Positions 35,186-43,748 of a stretch of 64,000 nucleotides of DNA are shown here, piece by piece. The notes below the pieces were generated by a model. That model saw only the letters and a program-made list of their open reading frames with translations, did not search any database and was not told the DNA's origin. The position numbers and the translations under genes were made by a program. The stretch is from Deltaproteobacteria bacterium GWC2_55_46 (lineage in GTDB: Bacteria > Desulfobacterota > GWC2-55-46): NCBI GenBank assembly GCA_001595385.3, contig LVEI03000001.1:2013501-2077500 (forward strand). Direction: 5' to 3'. Each line of letters starts with the position of its first letter. Position 1 is the stretch's first letter.

Positions 35186-36466
35186 ATGTCGAAGAAGGCT
35201 GTTCTTGCGGTAGCGTTACTGCTTATGGCCCCGTGTTCCTTATGGGCTGCGGACCCCGAGGTGGAGGAGCTTAAAAAAAGGGTAGAGGAGCTTGAAAAGA
35301 GGTTGGAATGGCGGGTGGTGACCGATGAGCCCGGGCACAAGAAGATACATCCGGCCCACAGCCTCTACGGCCTTTCAGTTGGCGGAAGCGTTACCATAAC
35401 GGCTCACGGGGCAAGCGGCGTTAAAGGTAGTACGCCAAGCGGAGAGGCGGCCATCTCGGCTGATCTGGCTATCGAGTCCCCGGTAGGGGACAGGGGCAGG
35501 GCTGTAGCCGTCTTCGACTTCCAGAAGGGGGCCGGCATGCAGGGGCTCCCGGCCTTCTTCACAGCCCCGAACAGCAACCCGAACGGCTATAACGCCGATA
35601 TAGAGTCCTTCGATGATACGAGCCTCCACGCGACACAGGCATATTACGAGCATGAGCTTGACGGTGGCCTGACCGTCACTTTCGGCCAGCTTGACCTCAC
35701 TGGATTTTTTGACGCAAACGAGTACGCGAATAACGAGAGGACGCAGTTCCTCGCGAATGTATTCGTGAATAACCCCGTCATAGAGTGGGGCGGCACGGAT
35801 AACTTCTACGGCCCTGGCGCGAGGCTCAGTTGGGCGGCATCCGATACTGTCGGCGTGACGATAGGCGCTTTCGAAGGGGACGGCGACTATGTTGACACCT
35901 TCGACAGCCCGTTCCTCATGGCAGAGCTCGACCTCGCCCTCTCGCCCATGGGCAGGGGCGGCAATTACAGGATCTATTACTGGCAGAGGAATAAAAGGAC
36001 TGCGGCCGACCAGCCGAACCTGGCCGACCCGGCTGACGCCGTTCTTATCAATGCCCGCAATAGCGGCATTGGCGTGAGCATCGACCAGCTTTTAACCGAG
36101 ACGATCGGCATCTGGCTCCGGGCCGGGGTGCAAAGGGAGAAGGTAGCCCAGTTCGATAAAGCTATAAGTGGAGGCGTAGATATCTCGGGAGAGCTCCTCG
36201 GAAGGGCCAATGACCAGATCGGCATCGCCTACTCGGCGACCTTCATAGGCGACGGCTACGAGGATTATATAAGGGTCGCCGACCCGTCTTTTGACCCTGG
36301 GACAGAGCATTATGTGGAGGCCTACTACAGCTACGCTGTCTCCCATTCCGCCGCGGAACAGGGCTTTCACATAAGCCCGGACTTACAGTACGTCGTAAAC
36401 CCTGGCGGCAACAAGGGGGCCGGCGATATGTTCATATACGGCATAAGGCTTCAGTCCTTTTTTTAA
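35186..36466 (+). CDS. Outer-membrane beta-barrel protein encoded within the cobalt/B12 cluster
   Basis: About 426 residues from ATG 35186 (GGAG upstream; TTG 35168 is the alternative). A signal peptide ends in SLWA-A (about residue 20). A short coiled coil, EVEELKKRVEELEKRLEWR, follows, then a long region of alternating polar/aromatic strands (GLTVTFGQLDLTGFFD, NFYGPGARLSWAASD, YRIYYWQRNKR) ending in FIYGIRLQSFF, the C-terminal phenylalanine typical of porins. The coiled-coil plus barrel layout resembles OprB/LbtU-like porins. Its position between cbiO and cbtB suggests passage of cobalt or a cobalt complex across the outer membrane; this is inference. Confidence 0.78.
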   Translation: MSKKAVLAVALLLMAPCSLWAADPEVEELKKRVEELEKRLEWRVVTDEPGHKKIHPAHSLYGLSVGGSVTITAHGASGVKGSTPSGEAAISADLAIESPVGDRGRAVAVFDFQKGAGMQGLPAFFTAPNSNPNGYNADIESFDDTSLHATQAYYEHELDGGLTVTFGQLDLTGFFDANEYANNERTQFLANVFVNNPVIEWGGTDNFYGPGARLSWAASDTVGVTIGAFEGDGDYVDTFDSPFLMAELDLALSPMGRGGNYRIYYWQRNKRTAADQPNLADPADAVLINARNSGIGVSIDQLLTETIGIWLRAGVQREKVAQFDKAISGGVDISGELLGRANDQIGIAYSATFIGDGYEDYIRVADPSFDPGTEHYVEAYYSYAVSHSAAEQGFHISPDLQYVVNPGGNKGAGDMFIYGIRLQSFF

Positions 36467-36517
36467 AGTCGAGGATAAGGGCTGATATTTAACGTCAATC
36501 AAAACGGAGGGGTAAAG

Positions 36518-36688
36518 ATGGAAAGGATTCTTGAAAGAGGCGGTATGGATGCGCTTGTACCTGCAGTTGTTCTCGTGGCGCTCGCTTTCGCCATGGTAGT
36601 AATAGCGTTCGGGATGGAATCGGTCGCGCCCGGCGTGCATGACGCCCTGCACGACTTCAGGCATGTAATCGGCATGCCGTGCCACTGA
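36518..36688 (+). CDS. cbtB: CbtB, small cobalt-transport-associated membrane protein (56 aa)
   Basis: The frame from ATG 36518 encodes 56 residues: one membrane helix (about 12-32) followed by a histidine-rich C-terminus with H41, H45, H49, C55 and H56, in the pattern HDxLHDxRHxxGxPCH. This tail is the signature of the CbtB family, predicted cobalt transporter subunits under B12 riboswitches. CGGAGG lies seven to twelve bases upstream. It overlaps no gene and is followed 14 bases later by another membrane protein. Confidence 0.88.
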   Translation: MERILERGGMDALVPAVVLVALAFAMVVIAFGMESVAPGVHDALHDFRHVIGMPCH

Positions 36689-36702
36689 CGGAGGGCCCTT
36701 TT

Positions 36703-37119
36703 ATGCTGTCTATCAAGGATAGTCTCAAGACAGGGGCTCTGGCCGGGGTCCTCTGGGGATGGCTCTGCTATCTCGCGAACTATTTTAGCGGGATATTCCC
36801 CTTTGAGTCGAGCTTTACGCAAAACCTTCTCTCCTTTACCTTCGGCGGAGCGGTCTTCGGCATCGTAACGGCCGGCCTCCTGGCTGTGCTCGGCGGCTTT
36901 CTGCCGTTCAGGCGCATGGTCTTCAAGGCCGTTTTCATATCCGTTACGTTATGGCTGGCCCTTAAGTTCGCGGGCGATATCCTGTCGATAATGGAGCCGG
37001 AGAGGTTCCACATGGTCATGCCTCAGGCGGTGCAGGGTATCCTTCTCGCGCTCGCGTTAGGGGCGATACTCGGCCTTCTTCTGGGAAGGGGCAGGCAAGC
37101 TGCCGCGGGAAATGCCTAA
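36703..37119 (+). CDS. Four-helix membrane protein next to CbtB, possible CbtA-like partner
   Basis: A 138-residue integral membrane protein from ATG 36703, with GGAGG upstream; an in-frame ATG at 36679 lies inside cbtB. Four helices are visible: TGALAGVLWGWLCYLANYF, LLSFTFGGAVFGIVTAGLLA, FKAVFISVTLWLALKFAG and GILLALALGAILGLLLG. CbtB normally pairs with CbtA, which is longer (about 200 residues or more, five or so helices). This one is much shorter and has no obvious histidine cluster, so it is either a reduced CbtA or an unrelated partner. The stop overlaps cbiD by eight bases. Confidence 0.7.
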   Translation: MLSIKDSLKTGALAGVLWGWLCYLANYFSGIFPFESSFTQNLLSFTFGGAVFGIVTAGLLAVLGGFLPFRRMVFKAVFISVTLWLALKFAGDILSIMEPERFHMVMPQAVQGILLALALGAILGLLLGRGRQAAAGNA

Positions 37120-38197
37120 GGGACTGAGAAAAGGGTACACGACGGGCACTTGCGCCGCTGCCGGGGCAAAGGCAGCGGCGCTTTCGCTTCTCGGCTGCAC
37201 ACCATCGGGGCGCGTTTTCGTGACCCTTCCCAGGGGCGGGTCTATCGAGATCCCTGTAAAGTCCGTAGAGGTATCGGGCAGCCTGGCCAGGGCTGTCATC
37301 ATAAAGGACGCTGGGGACGACCCTGACGTTACCAACGGAGCTGAGTTCGTTGCCGGAGTCGAGATAACCGGGGAGAACAGGGCGAGGCCTTCGGTGAGCA
37401 TAAGGGGCGGCAAGGGCGTGGGCGTGGTCACAAAGCCCGGCCTCAAGATACCGCCGGGGCGCCCCGCCATAAACCCTGTGCCGCTTAATATGATAAGGAA
37501 GGCGGTCATCGAGGCCGCTTCCGCCTGTTCAAGCAAGGCCGCCTTCCGGGTGACGATATCGGTGCCAGATGGCGAAACGCTTGCCTTGAAGACCATGAAC
37601 TCGAGGCTTGGCATCATCGGAGGCATCTCCATACTCGGCACCACCGGCATAGTCGAGCCCATGTCGCTCGAGGCCTATACCCATTCGATATCCTGCGGGG
37701 TGGATGTGGCCGTAGCCGCCGGCATCACTGAGGTCGTATTCTCCACCGGACGGTCTACCGAGAAGACCGTCGAGAAGATGCTCAAGCTCCCGCAGGCCGC
37801 CTATATACTTACGGGCGACCACATGAGCTATGCCCTGAGGGATGCCGCCAAAAGGAGCGGGCTTAAAAAAGTAACTGTGGCCGGGCAGTTCGGAAAGTTC
37901 AGCAAGCTCGCGGCAGGGCACTTCGAGACGCACTGCAGCGATTCTTCCATCGAGCTTGGTTTTCTCGCCGGCCTCTGCCGCGCCGCTGGCGCTACAGAGG
38001 AGCTGGCTCTGAGGGTGCAAGAGGCCAATACCGCGCGTGAGGTGTTTTTCATCCTCCGGGAAGCCGGGCTTGGCAAGGTAATAGACGAGGTCTGCCTGCT
38101 TGTCAGGAGGAATTCGGAGAAGATATTGGGCGAAGGCAAGACGGCTGCCGCTATACTTGCCGGTTATGGCGACGGAGAGGTGGCCTCAGGGTGTTGA
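37112..38197 (+). CDS. cbiD: Cobalt-precorrin-5B C1-methyltransferase
   Basis: A 361-residue enzyme of the anaerobic B12 pathway that methylates C1. The family opening LRKGYTTGTCAAAGAKAA, DAGDDPDVTNGAEFVA, GGKGVGVVTKPGL with AINPVP, LGIIGGISILGTTGIVEPMS and the C-terminal SGxxG-like region are present. The presence of CbiD rather than CobF marks the early-cobalt-insertion pathway. It overlaps the upstream membrane gene by eight bases and is followed four bases later by cbiET. Confidence 0.95.
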   Translation: MPKGLRKGYTTGTCAAAGAKAAALSLLGCTPSGRVFVTLPRGGSIEIPVKSVEVSGSLARAVIIKDAGDDPDVTNGAEFVAGVEITGENRARPSVSIRGGKGVGVVTKPGLKIPPGRPAINPVPLNMIRKAVIEAASACSSKAAFRVTISVPDGETLALKTMNSRLGIIGGISILGTTGIVEPMSLEAYTHSISCGVDVAVAAGITEVVFSTGRSTEKTVEKMLKLPQAAYILTGDHMSYALRDAAKRSGLKKVTVAGQFGKFSKLAAGHFETHCSDSSIELGFLAGLCRAAGATEELALRVQEANTAREVFFILREAGLGKVIDEVCLLVRRNSEKILGEGKTAAAILAGYGDGEVASGC

Positions 38198-38201
38198 TAA
38201 G

Positions 38202-39419
38202 ATGATATACGTGATCGGCATAGGCATACAGGGGAGGGCGAGCCTCCTTGAGAGGCCGCTTAAGATAATCCGGGAGGCGGGCCTCCTTGTAGGCGGCAGG
38301 AGGCACCTCGACGAGTTCCCTGAGGCAAACGCCGCAAGGGTGCCCCTCGGGAGCATCGATGAGGCGGCCCTGAAGATGGAGAGGCACCTGAAAAAGAGCG
38401 CTCGGCCGGTAGTAGTGCTCGCAACAGGCGACCCGCTCATCTTCGGCATAGGTTCTTTTATTATAAAAAGGTTCGGCAAGCGCGGGGTCGAGATAATTCC
38501 GAATGTAAGCGCTGTCCAGGAGGCCTTCTCGCGCATTAAAGAGGACCTGAACGGAGTCAAGATATTGAGCGTCCACGGCAGGCAGGCCGATTACGCCATG
38601 CTTGCCAATGATGCGAGGTCGAATGAGAAGCTCGCGCTATTTACAGACACGGAGAACACTCCCGCCAGGATATGCGGGGAGCTTGTGGAAAGAGGCATCT
38701 CCGGCTGCAGGGCGTTCGTCTGCGAGTCCCTCGGCCCGGGAGAGAAGATAAGGGAAGGGACGCTCGAAGCCGTATCAAGGTTCAAGTCCTTCGCACCGCT
38801 CAATATCCTCATCATCATTAATGATAAAAGACTCGTTGGCTCAAGTGTGGCCCCCGGCATACCCGACAGCCTCTTCGCCCATTCCGGCGGGATGATAACC
38901 AAAGAGGAGCTGAGGGTCATTTCCATTTCAAAGCTCGAACTTAAGTATGGCGATATCGTCTGGGACATAGGCGCCTGCTCAGGCTCTGTAGCCATAGAGG
39001 CAGGCCGCATAACCGGGCAGAGGGTCTTCGCGATAGAGCGGGACCGCAAACGCGTCAAGGACATCATTGAGAACAAAAGAAGGTTCGATAGCGTCGGCCT
39101 TGTCGTAGTAGAGGGTGAGGCCCCTGCTTCTCTCAAGGGGCTGCCGGCGCCTGACGCGGTCTTTGTCGGCGGCGGTGGAAAAGACATATCGAAGATACTC
39201 GCGGCTGCCCAAAGGCGGCTTAAGCCCAATGGGAGGATAGTGGTGAACGCGGTCACGATGGAGACGGCCTCGGCGGCCTTCGGGTTCTTCAAGAAAAAGG
39301 GATGGGAGCGGGAACTTGTGCTCGCCGGCATCTCAAAGGCCAGGAGCGTTGGAGACCTTAGCATGCTCTCCTCCCATAACCCGGTCTTCATAATAAAGGG
39401 GAAGAGATGCTTAAAGTAG
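38202..39419 (+). CDS. cbiET: CbiE-CbiT fusion, cobalt-precorrin-6B/7 C5,C15-methyltransferase (decarboxylating)
   Basis: A 405-residue bifunctional enzyme. Residues about 1-200 are CbiE (uroporphyrin-III-methylase fold): VIGIGIQGRASLLERPLKII, LATGDPLIFGIG and FIIKRFGKRGVEIIPNVSAVQEAFSRI. Residues about 215-405 are CbiT, a Rossmann methyltransferase: GMITKEELRVISISKLEL, VWDIGACSGSVAIEAGRI and VFVGGGGKDISKIL. The fusion is equivalent to CobL of the aerobic pathway. The start is ATG 38202, four bases after cbiD; the extension from 38100 overlaps cbiD. The stop overlaps cbiL by 13 bases. Confidence 0.94.
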   Translation: MIYVIGIGIQGRASLLERPLKIIREAGLLVGGRRHLDEFPEANAARVPLGSIDEAALKMERHLKKSARPVVVLATGDPLIFGIGSFIIKRFGKRGVEIIPNVSAVQEAFSRIKEDLNGVKILSVHGRQADYAMLANDARSNEKLALFTDTENTPARICGELVERGISGCRAFVCESLGPGEKIREGTLEAVSRFKSFAPLNILIIINDKRLVGSSVAPGIPDSLFAHSGGMITKEELRVISISKLELKYGDIVWDIGACSGSVAIEAGRITGQRVFAIERDRKRVKDIIENKRRFDSVGLVVVEGEAPASLKGLPAPDAVFVGGGGKDISKILAAAQRRLKPNGRIVVNAVTMETASAAFGFFKKKGWERELVLAGISKARSVGDLSMLSSHNPVFIIKGKRCLK

Positions 39420-40123
39420 GGACCTTTTACGGGGTAGGCGTCGGTCCGGGAGACCCGGAGCTTTTGACGCTAAAGGCGATCAATGTCATAAGGGGCGCGG
39501 GGGCGCTCGCGGTACCGAGGTCGGAGGCCGGCTCAGAGAGCGTCGCGCTCGCGATCGTCAGGAAGGCCGTTGACATAGACTCAAAGGAGCTTGTAGAGCT
39601 GCCGTTCCCGATGACAAAGGACCCGTCCGCCCTTCTGGCTTCGAGGAGGCAGGCCGCTACACTCATCTCAAAGAGGCTCGAAAGAGGCGCGGACGTGGCC
39701 TTCATAACGCTCGGAGATCCGCTTCTCTTCTCGACCTTCAGCTACCTCGTCCCGTTCGTAAAGGAGCTTTCGCCGGGGTCTCAAGTAAGGTCCGTGCCCG
39801 GCGTTACATCGTTTTCCGCGGCGGCTTCAAGGCTTGCCCTCCCTCTTGCGGAAACGGACGAGAGGGTTATAATCATACCTGCTGCCTATGAGCTTCAAAA
39901 GGTGCGAGAGGCCATCGGCGCCGCGGAGACCATTGTGCTCATGAAGGTGAACAGGGCCATAGACGCGTTGATAGAGCTACTGAGGGAAGCGGGCCTTCTT
40001 GAGAGGTCTACTCTGGTATCGAGGGTAGGCTGGCCTGAAGAGGAAGTAATAACCGACCTCGCGGGCCTTGCCGGAAAGCGGCTCGATTATTTTTCAACGA
40101 TAATAGTAAGGAAAAATGGCTGA
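39407..40123 (+). CDS. cbiL: Cobalt-precorrin-2 C20-methyltransferase
   Basis: A 238-residue uroporphyrin-III-methylase-family enzyme. FYGVGVGPGDPELLTLKAINVI at the start, LPFPMTKDP, VAFITLGDPLLFSTFSYL and VPGVTSFSAAASRLALPLAE identify the C20 methyltransferase (CbiL/CobI), the first corrin-directed methylation after cobalt insertion. It overlaps cbiET by 13 bases and cbiF by eight. Confidence 0.92.
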   Translation: MLKVGTFYGVGVGPGDPELLTLKAINVIRGAGALAVPRSEAGSESVALAIVRKAVDIDSKELVELPFPMTKDPSALLASRRQAATLISKRLERGADVAFITLGDPLLFSTFSYLVPFVKELSPGSQVRSVPGVTSFSAAASRLALPLAETDERVIIIPAAYELQKVREAIGAAETIVLMKVNRAIDALIELLREAGLLERSTLVSRVGWPEEEVITDLAGLAGKRLDYFSTIIVRKNG

Positions 40124-40889
40124 CCAAAAGCGAAAACCTTCGACCGTCTATTTCATCGGCACCGGGCCTGGCGACCCTGAGCTGATAACCGTAAAGGGGA
40201 TGAAGCTCCTTAAAGAGGCCGACCTGGTCATCTACGCCGGGTCTCTTGTAAGGGAACGTGTGCTTGAGTACTGCGAGCGGAGCCCGGAGATATTCAACAG
40301 CGCGTCGATGAGCCTCCCTGAGATAACCTCGCTTATGACAGAGGCTGCGCGGAAGGGCAAAAAGGTGGTGAGGCTCCAGACCGGCGACCCGTCCCTTTAC
40401 GGGGCCTTGAGGGAGCAGGCCGAGGCCCTTGAGAAAGAGGAGATACCTTACGTCGTAGTCCCCGGCGTTTCTTCCGCCTTCGCCTCGGCCGCCGCCCTGA
40501 AAAGAGAGCTTACGCTGCCGGGTGTTACGCAGACGGTCATCTTCACAAGGATGGAGGGGAGGACCCCGGTGCCGGACAAGGAGCGCCTGAGGGCGCTTTC
40601 TTCCCACGGCTCTACCATCTGCGTATTCCTCAGCATCTCCATGATCGAAGATGTAGTCAGAGAGCTTTTGGCCGGCTATACGCCTGAAACGCCGGTGGCC
40701 GTCGTCTACCGGGCCTCATGGGAGGACGAGCTGGTGATAAAGGGGACGCTCGCCGATATCGCCGGGAAGGTCAACGAGGCCGGGGTTACAAGGCAGGCCA
40801 TGATCATAGTCGGCAATGCCATAGGCGACGGGCCTGTTGAGCGTTCCAGGCTCTATGACCCCGGCTTCAGCCACGGTTTCAGGAAGTGA
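40116..40889 (+). CDS. cbiF: Cobalt-precorrin-4 C11-methyltransferase
   Basis: A 257-residue enzyme of the same methylase fold. VYFIGTGPGDPELITVKGM, DLVIYAGSLV, VVRLQTGDPSLYGALREQ and VPGVSSAFASAAALKRELTLP are diagnostic of CbiF/CobM. RMEGRTPVP and ISMIEDVVRELL further support it. It overlaps cbiL by eight bases; its stop shares four bases with the VanZ-like start. Confidence 0.95.
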   Translation: MADQKRKPSTVYFIGTGPGDPELITVKGMKLLKEADLVIYAGSLVRERVLEYCERSPEIFNSASMSLPEITSLMTEAARKGKKVVRLQTGDPSLYGALREQAEALEKEEIPYVVVPGVSSAFASAAALKRELTLPGVTQTVIFTRMEGRTPVPDKERLRALSSHGSTICVFLSISMIEDVVRELLAGYTPETPVAVVYRASWEDELVIKGTLADIAGKVNEAGVTRQAMIIVGNAIGDGPVERSRLYDPGFSHGFRK

Positions 40890-41245
40890 AGGCGATGCTC
40901 CGGGCATGGGCCCCTGTCGTCCTTTATGCCTCGCTCGTCCTCATACTATCGCTTATGCCGGCGCAAGGCGGCCCAGCGGGCTACGAGGATAAGTTTTACC
41001 ATGGGACCGCCTATCTGGTAATGGCCTGCGTCTTTTTGAGGGCGCTCTATATGACAAGGCCCGTTGGGGCGTTCGCGGCTGCCGTGGCGGCGGTCCTCTT
41101 CGCAAGTTCCTTCGGGGCGATGGTCGAGCTCCTCCAGAGCCTTACCGCGACCCGTACGGCTGAAGTACTGGACGCGCTGGCAAACGGCGCCGGGGCGGCG
41201 GTCGGGTCTCTTATCTATCTTTCAATAAGGTCCAGAAAGGGATAA
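40886..41245 (+). CDS. VanZ-like small membrane protein
   Basis: A 119-residue membrane protein of four helices with the VanZ-like pattern: SLMPAQGG after the first helix, DKFYHGTAYLVMACVFLRAL, and ASSFGAMVELLQSLTATRTAEVLDALANGAGAAVG. VanZ-like proteins have no settled general function. It starts at GTG 40886 overlapping the cbiF stop (GTGA) and is followed four bases later by the creatininase-family gene, so it is co-transcribed with corrin genes without a known role in them. Confidence 0.82.
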   Translation: MKAMLRAWAPVVLYASLVLILSLMPAQGGPAGYEDKFYHGTAYLVMACVFLRALYMTRPVGAFAAAVAAVLFASSFGAMVELLQSLTATRTAEVLDALANGAGAAVGSLIYLSIRSRKG

Positions 41246-41249
41246 ACCG

Positions 41250-41969
41250 ATGCTCCTTGGCGAGATCACGATGAAGGATTTCGGCAGGCTCGTAAAAAAG
41301 GCCGTGCTCGTGGTGCCTTTCGGCACGGTCGAGGCCCACGGAGAGCATCTGCCGCTCAATACCGATACGCTTATAATACGAGAGGCCGTAAAGAAGGCCG
41401 TTGAGGGGAGAGAGGACGCCATCATGGCCCCTCCGGTCCAATACGGCGTATGCACCTCTACCGCCCAACACCCCGGGACCATAGGTATTACGCCCGCGTC
41501 TTTGAGGGCCATCGCAACCGACATAGTTCGTAGCTCCTATGCGCATGGGTTCAGGAAGGTCATCCTCGTCTCAGGCCACGGAGGCTCTTTGCACGTCTCG
41601 GCGTTAAGAGAGGTAGCCGAGTCGCTTGTGGCCGAGCTCGATGGGCTCGCCATGGCCGCCTTTTCAATCTATGAAGTGCTCGGAAAAGAGGCCTATGAGC
41701 TCGCCGAGACCAAAAACGACTCTCACGCCGGTGAGATGGAGACCTCTTTGATGCTTCACCTCGCGCCGGGGCTCGTGACCGGAAGAGGGAAGGAGGAGTA
41801 CCCGGCCTTTCCCAGGCCGCTTGTAGTCAGGGACAAGTTGAAATATTGGCCGGGCGCCGTCTGGGGCGACCCCGGAAAGGCTACGAAGGAGAAGGGCGAG
41901 AAGCTCTTCGATATCATGGTATCAAGGCTTAGAGAGGTAATAAGGGAAGTTGACGAATACAGGCGATAA
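41250..41969 (+). CDS. Creatininase-family amidohydrolase within the cobalamin operon
   Basis: A 239-residue protein of the creatinine amidohydrolase family (which also includes ArfB and MftE). The metal-binding elements are E in FGTVEAHGEHLPLNTDT with the histidines, and LVSGHGGSLH. NDSHAGEMETSLML near 165 completes the site. The family hydrolyses cyclic amides or trims peptides. Creatinine use is unlikely in this setting; the operon position suggests an accessory B12 step or an amide substrate that is not identifiable here. Its end overlaps cbiG by about 20 bases. Confidence 0.85.
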   Translation: MLLGEITMKDFGRLVKKAVLVVPFGTVEAHGEHLPLNTDTLIIREAVKKAVEGREDAIMAPPVQYGVCTSTAQHPGTIGITPASLRAIATDIVRSSYAHGFRKVILVSGHGGSLHVSALREVAESLVAELDGLAMAAFSIYEVLGKEAYELAETKNDSHAGEMETSLMLHLAPGLVTGRGKEEYPAFPRPLVVRDKLKYWPGAVWGDPGKATKEKGEKLFDIMVSRLREVIREVDEYRR

Positions 41970-43014
41970 TAAAAAAGGGATAACCGTCCTTGCCTTGACC
42001 AGCAGGGGGCTTGGGCTTGCGGAGAAACTTGAGGATGCGATCGAAGGCGTAAGGGTCGTACTACCTGCAGAGCTCAAGGACGGGGGGCTTAAAAGGATAG
42101 CCGCCTCGGCCTTCAATACCTCCGGCGCCCTCGTTTTTATCTCAGCCATAGGCATAGCAATAAGGGCGATAGCCCCGTTGATCAAGGCCAAGCACCTCGA
42201 CCCTGCCGTAGTCGTGGTCGATGAGAGGGCGAGGTGGAGCATCAGCCTGCTTTCCGGCCACCTTGGAGGGGCCAACAGGCTCGCCGAAGAAGTGGCAAAG
42301 GCGCTTGGTTCCACCCCGGTCATAACGACAGCCACGGACATCTGGGGGCTTCCCTGCATAGAGGACGTCGCGAAGGCCTTCTCCCTCCACGTAGAAAACC
42401 CCGGCATGATAAAGGCCGCCAACTCCGCCATACTCAACGGTAGAAAGGTCCATATCGTCGACCGGGACGCCGGGAGGCTTAAAAGCCTGAAGGAGAGGTT
42501 CGGAGAACGGTTCAGATTCAGGAAGAGTATGCCCGCCGAGCTACCAGATGGCGAAGCGGTTGCCCTAATAACAAGCGAGCGGGTAGGGGTCGCGAAGGCA
42601 TTGCAGCGCAGGACGCTGATACTCAGGCCGAAAGAGCTGGTAGCGGGGGTCGGCTGCTGCAGGGGTGTGGAAAGCGTTGATATAAAGGGCGCGATTGACC
42701 TTGCGATGAAGGAGGCGGGCCTGTCCATCCATTCCTTGAAATCGTTGGCCACGGCAGAGCTCAAAAGAGGAGAGAAAGGGCTTGTTGAGCTTGCCGGAGA
42801 GCTTGGTATATCTATAGATTATTACGGGAGCGAGAGGCTCAGGGATGTAGAATACCCCACCTCTCCTTCGAGGTTCGTTGAACAAATAACAGGCACCGGG
42901 GGCGTGGCAGAACCGGCCGCCCTCCTTGGCGCAGGCGCAAGGGAGCTATGTCTAAAAAAGATAAAGCACAAAAAAGTGACGGTTGCGATAGCAAGGGCGC
43001 CGTTTACGTCGTAG
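41950..43014 (+). CDS. cbiG: Cobalt-precorrin-5A hydrolase
   Basis: A 354-residue enzyme opening the delta-lactone ring and releasing acetaldehyde in the anaerobic route. The N-terminal domain shows FISAIGIAIRAIAPLIKAK and ARWSISLLSGHLGGANRLAEEV. The C-terminal domain has LVAGVGCCRGVESVDIKGAI, LKSLATAELKRGEKGL and GTGGVAEPAALLGAG, all characteristic. The start is TTG 41950, overlapping the creatininase-family gene. It overlaps cbiH by 67 bases. Confidence 0.93.
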   Translation: MTNTGDNKKGITVLALTSRGLGLAEKLEDAIEGVRVVLPAELKDGGLKRIAASAFNTSGALVFISAIGIAIRAIAPLIKAKHLDPAVVVVDERARWSISLLSGHLGGANRLAEEVAKALGSTPVITTATDIWGLPCIEDVAKAFSLHVENPGMIKAANSAILNGRKVHIVDRDAGRLKSLKERFGERFRFRKSMPAELPDGEAVALITSERVGVAKALQRRTLILRPKELVAGVGCCRGVESVDIKGAIDLAMKEAGLSIHSLKSLATAELKRGEKGLVELAGELGISIDYYGSERLRDVEYPTSPSRFVEQITGTGGVAEPAALLGAGARELCLKKIKHKKVTVAIARAPFTS

Positions 43015-43748
43015 GTATCGGCCCCGGAGGGCTTGAGCACCTTACCATCAGGGCGAAAGAGGTCCTTCAAGAGGCCGAGTGCATAGTCGGATACACGAGG
43101 TACGTAGACCTTGTACGCCCCATTATCCAGGGCAAGGAGGTCTTCTCTACAGGCATGACGCACGAGGTCGAAAGGTGCGCCAGGGCGGTCGAGGTTGCCA
43201 GGGGCGGCAAGACGGTTGCGGTAGTTTCTTCGGGTGATGCCGGGATATACGGCATGGCCGGGCTGGTCTTCGAGCTTATGGCGGCCTCCGGTTCAGATGA
43301 CGTAAAGGTAGAGGTCATTCCCGGCGTGCCGGCCTTTGTCTCGGCTGCCTCCCTTCTGGGCGCGCCGTTGATGCATGACTTCGCCTCCATATCGCTTTCG
43401 GACCTCCTTACCGACTGGCCTGTGATACAGGAGAGGGTCGAGGCGGCCGCCAAGGCCGACTTCGTGATCTTGCTCTATAACCCCAAGAGTTCCAAAAGGG
43501 TCGAGGGGCTCGGCAAGGCCCTTTCCATCATAGGCCGCTACAGGAAGGGGGCGACCCCTGTTGGAATAGTGAGGAACGCGTCGCGCGAAGACGAGGAGGC
43601 GTTGATAACGACCCTTGACAACGTGCCTTCTCTGGCGGACAGGATAGACATGCTGACCATACTCGTCATAGGCAACTCCTCCACCTTCATCGCCATGGGC
43701 AGGATGGTCACCCCCAGGGGCTACAGGCTAGAAGGGGCCAAGGGTTAG
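42948..43748 (+). CDS. cbiH: Cobalt-precorrin-3 C17-methyltransferase
   Basis: A 266-residue methyltransferase that also drives ring contraction. After a lysine-rich N-terminus come VYVVGIGPGGLEHLTIRAKEVL, IVGYTRYVDLVRPI, VVSSGDAGIYGMAGLVFEL and VPAFVSAASLLGAPLMHDF, diagnostic of CbiH/CobJ. It is the last corrin-ring enzyme in the run. The start codon lies within cbiG (67-base overlap) and its stop abuts deoB directly. Confidence 0.94.
   Translation: MSKKDKAQKSDGCDSKGAVYVVGIGPGGLEHLTIRAKEVLQEAECIVGYTRYVDLVRPIIQGKEVFSTGMTHEVERCARAVEVARGGKTVAVVSSGDAGIYGMAGLVFELMAASGSDDVKVEVIPGVPAFVSAASLLGAPLMHDFASISLSDLLTDWPVIQERVEAAAKADFVILLYNPKSSKRVEGLGKALSIIGRYRKGATPVGIVRNASREDEEALITTLDNVPSLADRIDMLTILVIGNSSTFIAMGRMVTPRGYRLEGAKG

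Noticed and set aside
38591-39391. A 266-codon minus-strand frame opposite cbiET
   Set aside because: Antisense shadow of the CbiT half; no recognisable motifs or ribosome-binding site.
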